Assembly: GCA_039621445.1 (NCBI GenBank)
Contig: CP154956.1
Coordinates: forward strand, 17,737,562 to 17,801,561
Direction: 5' to 3'
DNA length: 64,000 bases
DNA from: Euglena gracilis
Taxonomy: Eukaryota; Euglenida; Euglenophyceae; Euglenales
Part shown: positions 53,153 to 62,718 of the stretch, in pieces
Layout: each line of letters begins with the position of its first letter
Numbering within the stretch: position 1 is the stretch's first letter
The notes under the pieces: generated by a model
What the model was told of the DNA's origin: nothing
The model's input: only the letters and a program-made list of their open reading frames with translations
Database searches by the model: none
Program-made: the position numbers and the translations under genes

Positions 53153-54467
53153 TCAGGTTTTTGCGAGGTCCATGTCGCCAGGTGCCTGTGGGGAATTATG
53201 TGCACTGGTTCATATGCCTGCACTCCTCCATTCGATGTAACAAACCGTTTGTGTTTGAGGGATTTGCTTAATGAAATAGTCTTTTTTTTTCTGGTTAGAG
53301 ATCCAGTGCAGTTTCCCATACAGTCGAGAAATATTCCTCACGCCACTGTCCCTTTATGTTCCCCAAGGAGTGCCCCCGATAGTGCTTGTCAGCTCGTTCT
53401 CAGCCATTTAGGGGGGGGGGGGTTAGCCTATTCCTTCGCTGTCCCCGGCCCCACTCCAGGCGCCGCCCATGCAAACGAATGTCTGTTTTTAGCATCAACC
53501 CCAGTTCCTGACCTAAGTCAGGGTCCGCTCCATCGCACGGCCTCTCTTCCGAGGTTGCAGGCCGCTGTCCGCGAATTTCTATTTTTTCCCTCAACCGGGC
53601 CTGTGGCTCTTTGCATCTTCCAACCCAGCAGCACTCCAACTGATTTGCATCCATTCTTTTAGATTCCCTGTGGTGGCAGGCGTTTCATTTCATCGCTGTA
53701 GTTGCAATCGCTGCCAATCACCCGAGTCTCCGTTGGATGCTGGGGCACAGATTCACTTTCAGAAAAGGTGTTTTTGGGCATAAGACACGCTCGACTTATT
53801 CTATTTTATTTTCCAGATCCTCTGATTCATTGCGGGGTATGAAAGAAGCTTGTCTGCGGAAAGCAGCAATGAAGGGGGGGGGGCAGGAACCTGTAAGGTG
53901 AGCAAGCATTGGGTGGACTGGAAGTCTGCGGTTGGGGGGCAAACCATCGAATTCCACGCCGTCTCCCAAAGAGGGTTCAGGCCCTCCTTGGCCACCCAGC
54001 CATGTGCGTTTGTCCCGGGGGTTGCTGGGTTCTCGGACATTTCCCCCGTCCCCTCGATGCCCTTGCCCAAGGGTGAGCCCGGCCTGCCCCACCCTGACAT
54101 TTGCGGTATTCATTCTGCCCCTTCTCTCTGCTGATGCAACGTTCCAGCGCTGTTCCCTGATTTTGAGCTCCGAGCCTGCTTGGGCTGGCAGTTCCCTCTC
54201 TGAAGTGACTGTTTTCTCGGCACTTAGTGTTCTTGGCCTGAGCAGGAGCCCCCCCCCCCAACTGGTGTCCGACCCCTCTACCTGCCCTTTTATCGAACCC
54301 CCCTGCCTGGTTGTCTTAACGTGCCCATCCCGGCAGACACCCCTGGGGGGTTCGGCCACGCCTTTAAGCTGCCGAGCCACGCCAGCAGCACCTGTCAAAC
54401 CGTCAAGCGCATCCAGCGGGGGCTGCCCCTCGTGCGAAGCAGGCGGCGGCCCGCCAGCTGTTCATAG
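53153..54467 (+). CDS. Unidentified gene with GT..AG introns (about 4 exons)
   Basis: Function not recognised. A long open stretch from an acceptor near 53,152 (GCGTCAG) to about 53,591-53,640 reads protein-like (for example PRLQAAVREFLFFPSTGP). It is followed by 53702-53767 (LQSLPITRVSVGCWGTDSLS then EK, donor GTGTTT), 53898-54072 (SKHWVDWKSAVGGQTIEFHA..., donor GTGAGC) and 54337-54467 (DTPGGFGHAFKLPSHASSTC..., TAG). Phases 0, 1 and 1 agree at the last two joins. Third positions are G/C rich, especially in the last exon. The end of the first exon and the start codon are unresolved. A family G remnant occupies part of the last intron (54,245-54,305). The opposite strand has a competing open frame, so coding is likely but not proven. 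Confidence 0.45.
53702..53767 (+). CDS. Unidentified gene, exon bounded by AG and GT
   Basis: Acceptor CGCTGTAG, donor AAAAG/GTGTTT, 22 complete codons with no stop. Confidence 0.4.
53898..54072 (+). CDS. Unidentified gene, internal exon
   Basis: 175 nt, ending phase 1 at CCCAAGG/GTGAGC. Sequence reads GGQTIEFHAVSQRGFRPSLA and continues without stops; third positions mainly G/C. Confidence 0.5.
54337..54467 (+). CDS. Unidentified gene, terminal exon
   Basis: Acceptor CCCGGCAG; codons GAC-ACC formed across the join; reads GGFGHAFKLPSHASSTCQTV, then a basic Arg-rich tail and TAG at 54465-54467. Strong G/C third-position bias. Confidence 0.5.
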
Positions 54468-55491
54468 TCTCCTCATGTCCTTTCCGCTGACCTGCCTCGG
54501 CGCTAACCTGTGTGTCCCACTCCCCACTCCTCCTCCCCAGTAAGCTAATGCTCCGCCTCCCCCTGTCCCAATTCCCAGCGGCCGGCCGGCCCTAGGCCAT
54601 AATCGCTGGACGCGTTTCTTCTCTAAGCGGGTCTATCCCAGAGCTGATGCCGGGGGTGCCGCTCTGGCTCTGACAGCGGCAACACCAACACCTCCAATGG
54701 CTTAACGGAAAATCAAAACCCAAACTGGAACTCAAAGGCACCTGCCTTCTGGCTAGAACTTGTAGCCTGGTTGGAACTATTCCGAGCACGCAGCACCAAA
54801 ACCGTGTGCGTTTGGAGGTGTTTGGACCCTGAGGTTTGCATTTCTGTTGCGCCAGTTTTCCGGGCGGCGCCCCCTCTCACCATTTCTAAGGCGACCCGCC
54901 TCAAGGTCGCAATCCCTCGAGCGCTTGACCGTTCCGTCAGGCTTCAGCTGCGCGAGAGACGGAGCATGAGTGCTGAATGCTGGGAAGGGAGGCAAACAAA
55001 GAGAAACAAACAGAGAGAAAGAGGGAGAAGACAGAAGATAATGTCGTGGGGGTGTGATCTTTCAGTCAAAAAATCTTGTTTTGGACATGTTTGGTGCAAG
55101 CTCAGTTTCCAGATCGCCAGAGCTGAACATGGGGGGGGGGGCTGAACACACAGGAGGAGAAAGTTGCATGATTTGCAGCTTTTTTTCCCTTCAAAACCGA
55201 ACTTCTGAAATAAATTGCACAATTCTTATTTCTTTAGGACAATGTGTTTTTTTGGAAAACTTTTATTTTTTGTCTTTGCAAGCGCGCACCTTCGCTGAAA
55301 TTGAAACTTTTGTGACTCAATGAGAAAAGCGCACCACCACCCTCTCCGTTTTCTCTGCCATTTCACAACCATCTACCGACAACAGAATTTTTGACCACCA
55401 ATTACCACATCCTTATCGGTGAAGACTGCGGCATGAGACCCAGATGTTTTTGGATTTTTTTTGAGTGATTACAAATCAGTTCGCAAGTGAG
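54468..55491 (+). other. G/C-rich stretch with two competing open frames
   Basis: 54,760-54,970 is open in two + frames (WLELFRARSTKTVCVWRC; NYSEHAAPKPCAFGGVWTLR). Neither has convincing splice borders or a recognisable family. Confidence 0.2.
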
Positions 55492-55656
55492 CTACCTACC
55501 CCCCGGGAAACTGTCATGCCCGAGAACCTGTCAGGGTCCCGCCCGGGAAACTGTCAGGGTCCCCGGTACCGGCCAACCTGTCAGTATAGGAAGTTGTCAG
55601 GGTCCCCGGTACTGGCCAACCTGTCAGGCGCAGTTTCCCGGGGGGGGGGGGTAGCT
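55492..55656. repeat. Family T element T2
   Basis: CTACCTACCCCCCGGGAAAC on the left and GTTTCCCGGG, G-run, TAGC on the right; internal CTGTCAGGGTCC repeats as in T1. Confidence 0.65.
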
Positions 55657-55738
55657 AATCAATGCAATGGCTCACTGCCCACTTTCTTCTGACCCCTCTT
55701 TTCAACAAATGTCGAACGCTTCCCCAGTAATTTTTCAG

Positions 55739-55911
55739 TATCTTGGGTGGGGCTTGAACCCGAACAAGTCACGTGGGAAACTGTTTGGACCGTATTTTAT
55801 TCGTTCTATGCACCCACAATGTTTTCTGGAGAATTCAAGGAAATCCAGTTCCTGCAGCAAACGTCGATGGCTTTGGAGCATCGCACCCTCTGCTCAGAAG
55901 ACAGCGCAAAG
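55739..55911 (+). CDS. Unidentified gene 2, exon with GT..AG borders
   Basis: Acceptor AATTTTTCAG, donor GCAAAG/GTAAAC, 57 open codons: SWVGLEPEQVTWETVWTVFY then SFYAPTMFSGEFKEIQFLQQ and TSMALEHRTLCSEDSAK. The composition is convincingly protein-like. Confidence 0.6.
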
Positions 55912-58900
55912 GTAAACCCGTTTTTTTTTGTTGAAAGGAGGTACACTCCCAAATAATCTTTTCTTGTCATGAACAGGGGGTGTTCGGACCGTCCAGATTG
56001 TCACCATATACCTTATCCACACAGAAACCGTACCCCCATGCCCAATGAACACCCCCCGTTCGGACCGTCTAGATTGTCACCTTAGTGTTCACTGAGCTTG
56101 GGGGGGGGGGAGGTACTTCAAACCCCCAGGTTTCTAAAGTTCTCCCCTTCACCTGCCTTGCGGCCTGTGTGTTTTCTCTCATACACATTTGAATGGTGTC
56201 CCAAACACATGGCATTCCCCCCAACGACTCCTTCCACCCAGGTTATTCACACCACTGTTTCCACCGTTTTCTTTGGACAGTGCTCCAACACCCATACAAG
56301 ACAAATACGAGACAAAATGAAACCAATGAGACAAATGAGACAATCGGGCCAAGTCGGACGCAAATGAATAATCCGACAAATAAGACAAATGAGACAAATG
56401 AGACACATGGGACATCCGGGACAGAGCCAAGGTTGCCATTTTGCACCGCCGGGAGGGTTCTGGAACGGCAAAGACGGGCGCCTGCGAACGGGCGGGGGAT
56501 GGCCAACCGGCAGCCTGGCCCGCCCCCTAACCCCACATCCGCAGTTTGAAGGGCTTCGCCTTTTCTCCCCTCCCAGCGTCCACGCGTGTGCTCAGGGTCC
56601 AGGGGCCAACCCAGGGAGGCGTGGGGAGCCGGTCTCGCAAGTCGCCGGGCCTCTGTTTGGGACGCCAAGCAGGCTTCGAAGGGCCGTTGAGGACACAAAT
56701 GGTTCCAAACGGGCGAAAAAATGGGGGCACGGCAGGGCAGAACGGGAATCAGCCAACAGCAAAGGTGGTGGGTGGGGGGTCGACCCCCCCCACCTCCTCC
56801 CGTATTTCTGGGAGCACCAACTTTAAACACCCAGTTTTTTTCCTGGCGTTTTCGGTGCCGGGTGGATTTGTTAAAAAAAAACCCCGTGAAAATGCTCCCG
56901 GGTGTGGGGGTCAACCCCCACCAGGCTTTCCTGTTCTGCCCTGGGGTGTGGTTAGGTCAGCGTGTTGGCCCGCTTTTTGGGGACTGCGCCCGATGTGCCC
57001 CGCTGGAGGCGGCGGCAATGGTTCGGCGTGGCCCTCCCCCGCCGCCCTGCCGTCATCGGCGGTTCCAGCGCAGCGCCCACACCTGGCGCTGCGTGGTCCC
57101 GGTCCAGGCTTTGCTTCCCAAGTCAGGGTTGGCACAGTTTTGAGGGCAGAGTCTGGAGGGGCGGGGCCATCTTCCTTCTCTTGCCCAACCCCTCCGCTGT
57201 CCACCCTGTGGGGAGCTAAAGGATCGGGATTAGCCACGGGAAGGGGGTCACAAGTCGAGGCTTGGTGTGTGCCCAAATCTGTCCACAGAATGCCTTCAAT
57301 TGCTCCTAGGGGGTATTGCCACCAAGAGAACATGGACAATCTTTTTACCGCATTTTGGTAAAATGCCATGAATTCTCACCCAATTTCCGCCGGTTTTTTT
57401 CTTCTTCTTTGGCATACCGCGTGCTTTTTGGCCCGTTTTTGATCTCATTTTTCTTCATCCCTTTTCCCTCCTGCGGCGCGGGTTGGTTGTTAGTCACAGG
57501 GTATTTCATGACAGGTTGGAAACACTGGGCACCCTGACACTTCCCCGGCTGGGACCCTGACAGGTTCTCGGGCATGGCAGTTTTTCTCGGAGGGAGAGGG
57601 GTGTCCCGGAAATGTGCTGTGTCCCGGAATTGTGCAGGGTGGCAAATGTGAAATGGCACACACAAAAGCACATTTGAGAACGAACTTTTTGTCAAATTTC
57701 TGTCGTTTCATTGTTTTTTTTTGTGCCACAAATTGCATAGTTATGGAAGCAGCATGATTCCAAATTCCAAAAATCATGGGTTTGGACTTTTTTGGAACAA
57801 CGTGAATCATGGCTCAAAACGTCCACCAGTGTTGCAAATAATTTTTGAGGAGTCGAAATTTTTCTAGGTCCTGTCCAACACTTGAAAACTTTTCTAGTTG
57901 AAAAGGGCAGGGAAAATAATTGGGGAAAAAATTGGAAAAAGCGCACAAAATTGATTTTGAGGCTGAAATTTGAGCTGGGCAACACATCCTCAACCCTTTG
58001 CCCAATTTTGGCCACTTTGGCTATGTTGGAACCTTCAAATGGGAGGAGGCTGTATCGGAAGGTCTGGCGAAGGTGGGCTGGCCCACCTTCACCACGCACA
58101 GAGTTTCAGGAATTGATATACAGCCCTGGGTCCAAGGCTTCAAAAAAGATGCCACTGCCAGTGCCACCCCCCCAAAGAGTCCCTCCTCTCTTCGGTTTCC
58201 TGTGTCAGCGACGCCATCAATCGAAGGGAGGAGCAAAAAACAGTCATCTGTGTTTTTTTCTTCAGGATGCATCATTTCATATGAAGATAGAAAAGCAATG
58301 CAACCCAAACTGTATCATATGTTTCAGTAACACACATTATCTCTCAGAAATATGGTGGATGAACGCACACAGGCAAATTGCTTTCCAACAACAGACCGAT
58401 GAGTGTGGGCTGGGGGAGGTCCCGAGACAAGGTCAGTGCTCACACATGTGAACCAAAAAATAGAAAAATGTATTTTTTTTCATATATTGAAATTCAAATA
58501 CATTTCTAACTTGAAAAAAGCAGCAACTTTTAAAGGAGCAGAAAAAACTAATTTTGGAAACTGTAAAATACACAAACACTCCCAAGAGCTGACATGGGGG
58601 TGCCAACAACTCACGCACTGTGCCTCAATGAAAAATACAGGTGGTTATCCCCCTGGGGAAAGCATCACCAGGGGTAGGAGGAATAATTGATACCAAAATT
58701 GCTGGAAAATTCTGCAGAAAGAAAATTGTGGAAAAATCACAGAAATTGCGGAACACTGCAGAAAAACTGATATCGGTAATGTACAAACCCTCCTTCCTCG
58801 GTCCATGACCCTCCAGTACCAATATTTTTCTTCTCCAGCAATTCGCGCTGGGAAGTGCAGAATTTACATACTTTTTGGCTGAGTTTTTTGAAGCATTTGC

Positions 58901-59865
58901 GCGAAAACACAATTCTTTTTTAATGCTCGAATGCTGTTTTTCCTGGCACTTTTATGCTGAGTTGTTTTTGTATCGGGGTAGTGGTCCAGGTAATGACCCT
59001 ACATACATATACATGTACATACTTTTGGTATTTTGCATCCAAATTTAGCCACTTGCAACTCAAAATTAGGAATTTACACACGGAATTAGGAGTTTGCTTC
59101 TCAAAATTAAGAATAAGCACACCAAATTAGGAATTTGCCTCTCAAAAAAATCTGTTGACAAGGTAAAAAAACAGGGTTTTTTTTGCTCCCCCCCCCCGAT
59201 AAAGTCGATATTTTACGATATTTTTTGGGGACCCGATAAATTCGAACTTTTCGATAAACCTGATATGGGCCGATAACCAATATCCATCCTTGGTATGGGG
59301 TAGAGGGGTGCGCTCCCCTCCTGGACCAGAGGGGGGGTCTGGATCAACCCCTCCGCCAAAGGGCTCCGAACCGACTGGGGTACCTGTGCGTTCAACAGTA
59401 GATCTTTGAAACAAGGGGACTTCTCCTTTTTGGCGCGAAGTTGTTTTTGCAGTCGAATTTCCCCCCTTGTCTAAGCACCCCCTCCGGTTCTTGCCCATAT
59501 TTCGGCAAATTAATTAAGCACTCCCTGTTCTTACCCATCTTTTCCGGTTCTTTGACAAGGGGGGGGGGAGGTATGTCGAACCCCGGGGGCAACCAGACCC
59601 CCCTCCTTCCCCCTCACTTAGCATCTTGCCAAGGGGTTTTGATTTCCTGTTCCCCTCCTCTTCATTCTATATGGTTAAGATTCCATGACCATCCTGTCTT
59701 CTCTTCAGAGCCTGGCATGAAACCCACATGCACGCTCGCGTGCGCACATAAACACACATACACACACCACACACCACACACCACGCACCACACACCACAC
59801 ACCACACACCACACACCACACACCACACACCACACACCACACACCACACACCACACACCACACAC

Positions 59866-59956
<91 letters not shown>

Positions 59957-61666
59957 AAAGCATGCCGCAAGTACATTTGAACACATCCATTAATCCCTTA
60001 GTTGGCTGATTGTTCGACGGGTGACCATGCTTCTCCTGAAGGTTGGCCCAATGGGCGGGGGGGGGGTGCTTTTTGCCAAGCTAGCCAGCCCTCTGATTAG
60101 CTCAGTGCAGCTGGAAATTTGCTACGAAACGCCGAAAGTTTTGTGAATGGCAGTCAAACGTAGGTTTTTTTTGAGGGGGTTCAATGGTTTCGACGTTGTC
60201 ACCTGCAGCTTTTTGAAAACAGTGTTCTGTTGTTGCTTTCTTTGGTAATTGTCCTTTTTTTGTGGCTCCTTGCAGCCCACTGTGGGCTGTGAAGAGGACG
60301 TGCGGCGTATAAATGGGGGGGTGTCCCCCCCTGAACGAAGGGGGGTCTCCCCCTCCCGAACAGGAGGAGGGGACTCTGGACCACCAAAATTCTCCTTTTT
60401 GCCAACCCAAATTTGTAGCCCCGCCACCCCCCCCCCCGGGCCATGACGAGATGTATGGCGACCAAGCAATGCCCCGGGGGCGGCTGGTCCCCCGGGGACG
60501 CAATACGCCCCAACGTCGCTCCCGCTGGCGCTACCCAGCAGCCCACCCACCGCACCATGGCTCATTGGGGTGGCTGGGCCTCTCAGGTGGCGTGACGAGG
60601 ATCGCAGCCATGGATTTACTACCACTGGTACCCGCCTCCCCAGGGTATTCAGTGAGCGGTGGTTTTGCGGGGGGGGGGTAGTGGGAGGGAGTCCAGTCCC
60701 CCCCTCACTAACTTACCCCCCCCCCCCCCCCCCCGGGAGGTTGTCATGCCCGAGAACCTGCCAGGGTCCCTCCCGGGAAACTGCCAGGGTCCCTGTTCCC
60801 GGCCAACCTGTCAGTATACGAAGTTGTCAGGGTCCCCGGCACCAGCCAACCGGATGGGTTTTCAAAAAGCTGTGTGGGTTTGGCCTGGGAAAAAATCCCC
60901 TGGGTTTCACTGAGCGAATCTCTGGTGCCTGCCCCCCCCCCCCCCCCCGCACTTGGCCTCCCTCTAAAGTTGTCTCCCCCTAAAGTTGGCCTTCGGCCAT
61001 AATTTGCGCCCTGGCCCTCCATTTTTTTTGGGCTTTTTGATTGATTTTGTGCATGGCGCGCCGTAATTATGCGAACCCTGCGAACCTGGCCCCCAGCCTC
61101 ACCTTCAATTGGCCAAGCGCCCGGGGGGGGTACAGCAATTATGTGCGGTCCACAAACATTGTCGATCCAACAAAATCCTTTCTTGTCCATGCGTGAACCA
61201 CAAAACTCTTTTGGATTCTCAGCCACATTTTTTTGGTACCCACCGTTAACGCGTTATGCAACCTTGGGACCTGCACAGGGGATTTTTTTTTTTAGCCTTG
61301 GATCCCTTCCCCGGGGGGGGGTAGGGTGGGTGGGTCCTTTGGACCCCCGCCCCCCCCGGAGGGGTGGGGGTAGGGGCCGGTGGGTATATCTTTTTCGGCG
61401 CCTCTGGCGCCGAAAATTTTTAAAGGTGCTATTTTTAGCATTTTTTTGGGCAAAAGTGGGTGGGTCCCCTGGGACCCCCCCCCCCTCTCCCCCGAGGGGC
61501 CCACCCCAGGGGGCGGTCTTTAAAAAAACACCTGGACCTGCAGTTCGCCACAAAAGTGCCCACCTTGGGGCACCACATCGGCATTTGCGTAGGCGCAGTC
61601 AATCACCCCATCTTCAACCGCCAGACTGCCTTCTCAGGGCTGCAGTGCGACCCAGGGAGCATTTGA
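55739..61666 (+). CDS. Unidentified gene with mixed conventional and nonconventional introns
   Basis: No family recognised. Best supported exons: 55739-55911, 58839-58989, 60111-60159, 60276-60306, 61044-61190, 61253-61275 plus 61543-61666 (TGA). The first four have AG acceptors and GT donors; 58839/60111/60276 join with matching phases. The last exons are separated by a 62-nt interval with complementary ends (GCGTGAAC / GTTAACGC) and by element Q3 with an 8-bp TSD. The predicted product has aromatic-rich segments (AEFTYFLAEFFEAF; FYSFYAPTMFSGEF) and a C-terminal GHHIGICVGAVNHPIF. Whether all of these exons belong to one transcript is inferred from strand, spacing and phase only. Confidence 0.45.
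55968..56115. repeat. CCCAATGAAC-family element
   Basis: Contains GGGGTGTTCGGACCGTC, a second CCCAATGAACACC unit and the right arm GTTCACTGAGCTTGG with G-run and AGGTAC. Left arm appears truncated. Confidence 0.55.
56295..56410. repeat. AGACAAATG imperfect repeat
   Basis: About ten GACAAAT/GAGACAAATGA units, degenerate. Confidence 0.7.
56733..56943. mobile_element. Family F element F4 (short)
   Basis: CAGGGCAGAACGGGAATCAG on the left and GGCTTTCCTGTTCTGCCCTG on the right; flanks GGGCACGG and GGGTGTGG agree at 6 of 8. Confidence 0.65.
58265..58432 (+). CDS. Candidate exon of unidentified gene 2
   Basis: After acceptor TTTTTTCTTCAG the frame reads DASFHMKIEKQCNPNCIICF then SNTHYLSEIWWMNAHRQIAF, open to GTCCCG/GTCAGT. 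A shorter alternative ends at TTTCA/GTAACA in another frame. Included because it lies between better exons on the same strand. Confidence 0.35.
58839..58989 (+). CDS. Unidentified gene 2, aromatic-rich exon
   Basis: Acceptor TTCTTCTCCAG, donor GTCCAG/GTAATG. The only open frame reads QFALGSAEFTYFLAEFFEAF, ARKHNSFLMLECCFSWHFYA, ELFLYRGSGP; the other two frames have stops. Ends phase 1, compatible with 60111. Confidence 0.6.
59748..59955. repeat. CACACACCA / CA microsatellite
   Basis: CACACACCA-type units followed by about 40 CA repeats; associated Cys/Val and Thr/His ORFs are artefacts. Confidence 0.95.
60111..60159 (+). CDS. Unidentified gene 2, 49-nt exon
   Basis: Acceptor CTCAGTGCAG, donor CAAAC/GTAGGT. 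With the phase left by 58989 it reads AGNLLRNAESFVNGSQT. Confidence 0.4.
60276..60306 (+). CDS. Unidentified gene 2, 31-nt exon
   Basis: Acceptor CTCCTTGCAG, donor TGCGGC/GTATAA. Completes the Thr codon from 60159 and reads PLWAVKRTCG. Confidence 0.35.
60706..60850. repeat. Family T element T4, right end missing
   Basis: TAACTTACC, C-run, GGGAGGTTGTCATGCCCGAG and CTGCCAGGGTCC units, but no matching TGACAGTTTCCC right arm follows. Confidence 0.5.
61044..61190 (+). CDS. Unidentified gene 2, penultimate coding segment
   Basis: Reads MARRNYANPANLAPSLTFNW, PSARGGYSNYVRSTNIVDPT, KSFLVH. Left border uncertain: no clear AG acceptor, so a nonconventional junction is possible. Confidence 0.45.
61253..61275 (+). 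CDS. Unidentified gene 2, coding segment left of element Q3
   Basis: Reads VMQPWDL and the first two bases of a Gln codon; the segment ends in GACCTGCA, the left TSD of Q3. Joins downstream at 61543 in frame. Confidence 0.45.
61276..61534. mobile_element. Family Q element Q3 lying inside a reading frame
   Basis: 259 bp, starts CAGGGGATTTTTTTTTTTTA and ends CTTTAAAAAAACACCTG. Exact 8-bp direct repeats GACCTGCA at 61,268-61,275 and 61,535-61,542. Removing the element plus one repeat joins WDLQ to FATKVPTLGHH without a frame change, so it can act as a nonconventional intron with CAG..CTG ends. Confidence 0.8.
61543..61666 (+). CDS. Unidentified gene 2, terminal segment
   Basis: Reads FATKVPTLGHHIGICVGAVN, HPIFNRQTAFSGLQCDPGSI, TGA at 61664-61666. 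No family identified. Confidence 0.55.
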
Positions 61667-61709
61667 GGGTTGGACCCCTGGAGGTAGACGTCTGCCGGAC
61701 CCCGGAGGC

Positions 61710-61793
61710 CAGGGCAGAATGGGAATCGGTCAAACAGCCAGGGTGGTGGGTGGGGGGGTCGACCCCCCCACTGGGCTTTCCCGTTCTGCCCTG
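61710..61793. mobile_element. Family F element F5 (84-bp minimal hairpin)
   Basis: CAGGGCAGAATGGGAATCGG on the left, GGCTTTCCCGTTCTGCCCTG on the right, and a GGGGTCGACCCC centre. Nearly just two termini back to back. No TSD seen. Confidence 0.7.
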
Positions 61794-62048
61794 CTGGGGG
61801 GGTGCCCCAAGGGCCTTGTGGGTCCCCTGGAGGGGGGGGGGGGGCTGGATAATTCGTCCATAGTTCGACCCAAATGTAGAATTTTGTGGAAATTTGGAAA
61901 ATTCTCTCAAAAATCCCCCAAAAGTGGGTCCCCCGGAGCACGGGCAGGGAGGTAAACCCCTCCAATTTTAGTGCACAGGGTTGCACATTATTGGACCATA
62001 GTTTCGGACCCTGAGGGGGTGTGACCTTGTTTTGGGTACGACCCGAAA

Positions 62049-62495
62049 CAGGCATTTGCTTAAGGGATTGCAGTATCCCCCCCCCCCCCCCGGGGGGGCT
62101 GGACTGCAGCTAGTCCAAATTTGGCTAATGGGATTTCTAGCAGACCCCCCCCTGGGGGGGGTCTGCTGGCAGGGCTAGCTAATGGGAATTTTTTTTTCCA
62201 GTAACCGGCGCAAAGCGCCGGAATTTTTTTTAGGACCCCCCAAAATGGCCCCAAATGCCCATTTTTGGCCATTTTTGGGATTTTTTTTTGGAACAAAAAT
62301 CAGCCAAAAACCTATTTAAAACCTCATTTCCACCTCGGCGCACAGCGCCGGAGGAAAAACTTTTTTCCAGTCGGGGGGGCCCCTGGACCCCCCCCCCCGG
62401 GGGGAGGGGGGTCTAGCTAGTCCACTTTTTCCAGTGTCTAGCCGGTACTTTGCTAGCCAGTACCCCCCCCCCCCTGGTCCTTAAGCAAATGCCTG
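62049..62495. mobile_element. Family H element H1 with exact 8-bp TSD
   Basis: Perfect termini CAGGCATTTGCTTAAGG and CCTTAAGCAAATGCCTG; ACCCGAAA at 62,041-62,048 and 62,496-62,503. The interior has GGCGCAAAGCGCCGG and CTAGTCCAAATTTGGCTAAT. No ORF supported. Confidence 0.9.
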
Positions 62496-62718
62496 ACCCG
62501 AAAGCGTTTCATTGAAAAATGCTTTTTTTGGGGGTGCGCACTTTTTTGGATTTCACCTTCAGGCCCTCTGGGGTGTGACATTGATTTGGGCACTGCACAC
62601 CATTTGGGCACCGTGCACTTGAATGGAGGGAGGGTTCACCCTGGGTGGGGGGGCCCAACTTTCTCTTCTTTCCCTGCTGTGAAAAGCCTCCACACAACTC
62701 TTTCCTGCTTTAAGTGCA

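Noticed and set aside
53796-54398. 200-codon - strand ORF
   Set aside because: Overlaps + strand exons with paired splice signals and consistent phases; the - strand frame lacks borders. Not fully excluded.
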